In this document: positions 61,500 to 64,000 of the stretch, piece by piece | How the letters are laid out: each line of letters starts with the position of its first letter | How positions within the stretch are numbered: the stretch's first letter is position 1 | NCBI GenBank assembly: GCA_027186245.1 | Contig: CP114498.1 | Coordinates: 4,223,501-4,287,500, forward strand | Source: Coriaria nepalensis | Taxonomy: Eukaryota > Streptophyta > Magnoliopsida > Cucurbitales > Coriariaceae | Reading direction: 5' to 3' | Length of the DNA: 64,000 nt | Notes under the pieces: generated by a model | Told to the model about the DNA's origin: nothing | The model's database searches: none | Seen by the model: only the letters and a program-made list of their open reading frames with translations | Made by a program: the position numbers and the translations under genes

Positions 61500-62199
61500 A
61501 AGTAAAGTTAAAGAAATATAACAAAAGATAAATACTATTATTTTTGGCTGTAAGTAATATAAAGAAGAATCTTACCAACTTCATCTACACGGAAATGGGA
61601 AAAGAAATACTATTCAATTGAAAATGCAAGATTCACACCTCAACCCATATACACTTGAAAAAGAAGAAGAAAAAAAAAGAACCCAACAAAAGCAATAAAA
61701 TATTATTAAACAGTGAAAAGGAAGAAAGATTTTGTCCTCCAAAACCAAATTGGCTAAAATATTCAAATTCTCTTTCCAATGTGGTCAGCTCCGTAGCTCC
61801 ACAATATTCATTTGTTTTTGGCTTTTTTTGGGATTTAAGTAATGTTTAATTCATCTGATCCTAGTGCAGTGTCGACCTAACTTTTGTCCGTTTGTCGAGT
61901 TCAAAGCATTTAGTATAGAATGTGTATATGGACCTTAACAAATAAGGATGCTCTAGTCCCAAGGACAATTTTGCTTTTTCTTCCTCTGCTTCAGATCCTG
62001 TAACAAAGCAGATCAAATTATACGGTTCCTCTTTTACTTCTCTGTTCCAGAATAGGGAGAGATCTATAAGTACTGTTGAAGATGACTAAAGAAGCTCGAA
62101 AATAGCCAAAAGTAATGATGGTTTTACAACATCAAAGGGGATGCCTTTTCTAGAACAATAGCAACAGCAAATGCTCTGTTTACTACTTGTTGATGTTGT
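61500..62199. other. Spacer between hAT transposase and Gypsy fragment
   Basis: No gene was recognised; it may include the 5' flank of the hAT element and further decayed Gypsy gag. Confidence 0.35.
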
Positions 62200-62515
62200 C
62201 TGCAGGTTTCCCCTCCCAAAAACTAAAGCTGCTAGAAAAGAATTCAACCTCTCTCTTAGATGCAAAGATAAACGTACACTACTTATTTGTGTATCAGATG
62301 ATCAAGATGACTTGAATGAGGAGGATAAGCCTCAAGAGCAAACTGATATACTCACAGAGATAGTGAAAACGAAAACACACAGGAGGAAATCTTTGCACGT
62401 TCTCACATCAGCTTACATGAATTAGTTGGTGATCAATCCCTTAAAACACTAAGAGTAATTGGACATATTGCTGCAAACCCCTTCAGAGCTCATAAGAGTT
62501 TCCTTGTTTCTATAA
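62200..62515 (+). mobile_element. Ty3/Gypsy gag-protease junction fragment
   Basis: One frame reads FPLPKTKAARKEFNLSLRCK, then DKRTLLICVSDDQDDLNEED, like the end of the gag knuckle and the acidic linker of Gypsy polyproteins. A second frame from about 62382 reads SHISLHELVGDQSLKTLRVI, like the N-terminal part of the Gypsy protease. The catalytic Asp region does not follow. A frameshift separates the two. Confidence 0.5.
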
Positions 62516-64000
62516 AATGCAGTAGAAGAGAAAATCCATTTCTTAAGACACTAGTATATTTCCAACATTTCACTAGGATTTCGAAAAAGATTTGATTAAA
62601 CCAGGAGATCGGTTTGTTGGTTATATTGCTTGAGATAAGGATTTCAAGATCAATCACCATTTTCAGATTAGTCGAGGAAATTCATGAAATTAATATAAAT
62701 TAAATCTCCATTTTCAATCATCATTTTCACTTATAAGGTCATCTTCAGTTCTTCTCAAAACAGAAAAATCTTCAAGAAGATTCAAAACAGGGAAATAAAT
62801 AAATATTCATCTCTCAAACTCAAAATTAGATTTAGATCCAGTTAAAGCTCACGAAACTTCAATTCATCTCAAACACTACAAAATTAGGGATTCAGATAGC
62901 AAGTAAAAGAGCCGCATGCATTTACTAGAAATTAGGTAGAAGGTAATACCTGAAATTTTCAGCTTTTTCAATGGATCTGGGACCAAGCTAGGGCACGAAA
63001 TACTCTTTTTTGTTGGACTGGAATGAGATGGCGAAGATCAAATGAACACTTAGGAGCTTGAAGTCTTGAATGGTGGGACAAACTTAAAGAAATCGTATGA
63101 ACGGTGGAAAACCAAAAATCGGCTAAACCGAAACCAAAAACCAACCGGGTCCATCCGGTCGGGTGTATCGAGTTGGATATACATGTCGGATGCCTCAGTG
63201 GAGTAAGATTCAGTTTCGGTTTTATCTAGTCGGGTCGGCTTTTGGTTATTATGTGCACTCCTAATTTTTTGTAGGGTATGTGTTTGGACTTCATTCCTGT
63301 TGTTCTTAATGGCTATCTTAGGAGCCTGCTCCATCATCAATAGGTTCACACGTGTGGCGGGAGAATTGTTTGGTTCGCTTATCCCCATGCTTTTCATGCA
63401 ACAAGCTGTCAAAGTAAAATTGTTGATTAAGAACTTTTAGTTTTTCCTTCATTTTGAGATTTATATTTTTTGAATTATTAATTTTGTGATTCTATATGAA
63501 TTTTTGTAGGGAGTTTGTTGATGAATTTCGCGTACCCCAAAGAGAGAACACAACATGAACAGAATTCATACCATCTTGGAGATTTGCAAGTGGCATGTTT
63601 GCTTTGGTTCTGGTCTTTTGCTTACATTAAAGAGTAGGAAAGTAAGGTACGCGCAAATAATTAATATATATTATCTTAACTCAAGTTTTTCCCGAGAAAA
63701 ATCATATGATGAAATAAGAACATGTAAAAACAAAAATGATTTTAACTTTTCCGATCATCTTTCCGCTTTTGACGTCTAGTCTACACTTCTCATGCTAATT
63801 TAGATCCGTACAATATTTTTTTCAATAAAACGTAAGGTGACATCCCGTAATTTCCACCTGATTATTCTAATGATGACTAAAAGGAGTTGAACTTGATTTT
63901 CAAGTATTATAAGGAATAGTAGGTCAAATGAGACCGTGAGTAGTGAGTTGGCCCAAACTCATTATTGTGTGTGCTATAATCGAGTTATATATACAAAATG
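62516..64000. other. Right end of window: intergenic DNA with a hAT-end-like repeat
   Basis: No gene was recognised. At about 63100-63275, words of the type AACCAAAAATCGGC and CGGGTCGGCTTTTGG face each other around a core with CCGGTCGGGTG. The right end (ATGTGCACTCCTA) resembles a hAT terminus. The left terminus and a target duplication were not found. Confidence 0.4.

Noticed and set aside
63050..63412. 120-codon minus-strand frame
   Set aside because: It runs through a hAT-end-like repeat and shows no recognisable domain.
1..64000. A new multi-gene system or operon-like cluster
   Set aside because: Only three intact genes were found, from unrelated pathways and separated by transposon debris; nothing suggests coordinated function.

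Overview
The window is nuclear DNA of a flowering plant, almost certainly a eudicot. It is AT-rich, has GT-AG introns, lineage-specific plant gene families, and many broken Copia, Gypsy and hAT copies. I cannot name the species from sequence alone.

Three genes look intact. (1) LACS1-type long-chain acyl-CoA synthetase, minus strand, 19 coding exons (6811-10781) plus a 5' UTR exon and intron up to about 11.7 kb; it is predicted to activate very-long-chain fatty acids for cuticular wax and cutin. (2) Gibberellin 2-oxidase, plus strand, 3 exons (31368-33942); it inactivates gibberellins. (3) R2R3-MYB factor of the MYB62/MYB2/MYB78/MYB108 type, minus strand, 3 exons (41100-42111). They do not form a cluster or pathway; a gibberellin link between GA2ox and a MYB62-like factor is known in Arabidopsis but here rests only on 7 kb of proximity.

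Broken host genes: an INSIG-like membrane protein (12543-13585, nonsense codon and missing 3' exons), a GDSL lipase (54944-56624, frameshifts and nonsense codons), a small membrane-protein-like reading frame with a poly(A) run behind it (34782-35027), and orphan exon-like islands at 6418-6528, 24430-24565 and 51244-51466.

The rest is mostly decayed transposons. Copia: 1-1800 (minus), 2030-6365 (plus), 26446-29721 (plus, most of pol deleted, both LTRs visible), 35650-37620 (minus), 38040-39350 (plus), 58640-59525 (plus), and a solo LTR at 24718-25872 with a 5-bp target duplication. Gypsy: 16490-17060, about 45650-49085, and 62200-62515. hAT: a dead BED-finger transposase at 59560-61476 and a non-autonomous element at 23120-23672 with an 8-bp target duplication. 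A tRNA-derived SINE sits in a LACS1 intron. Notable repeats are 24 perfect copies of an octamer (17583-17774) and a diverged tandem duplication of about 1 kb (20318-22945).

I found no CRISPR array, tRNA or rRNA gene, and no sign of a new multi-gene system. The most useful leads are the fine structure of LACS1, the young repeats, and the orphan coding islands.
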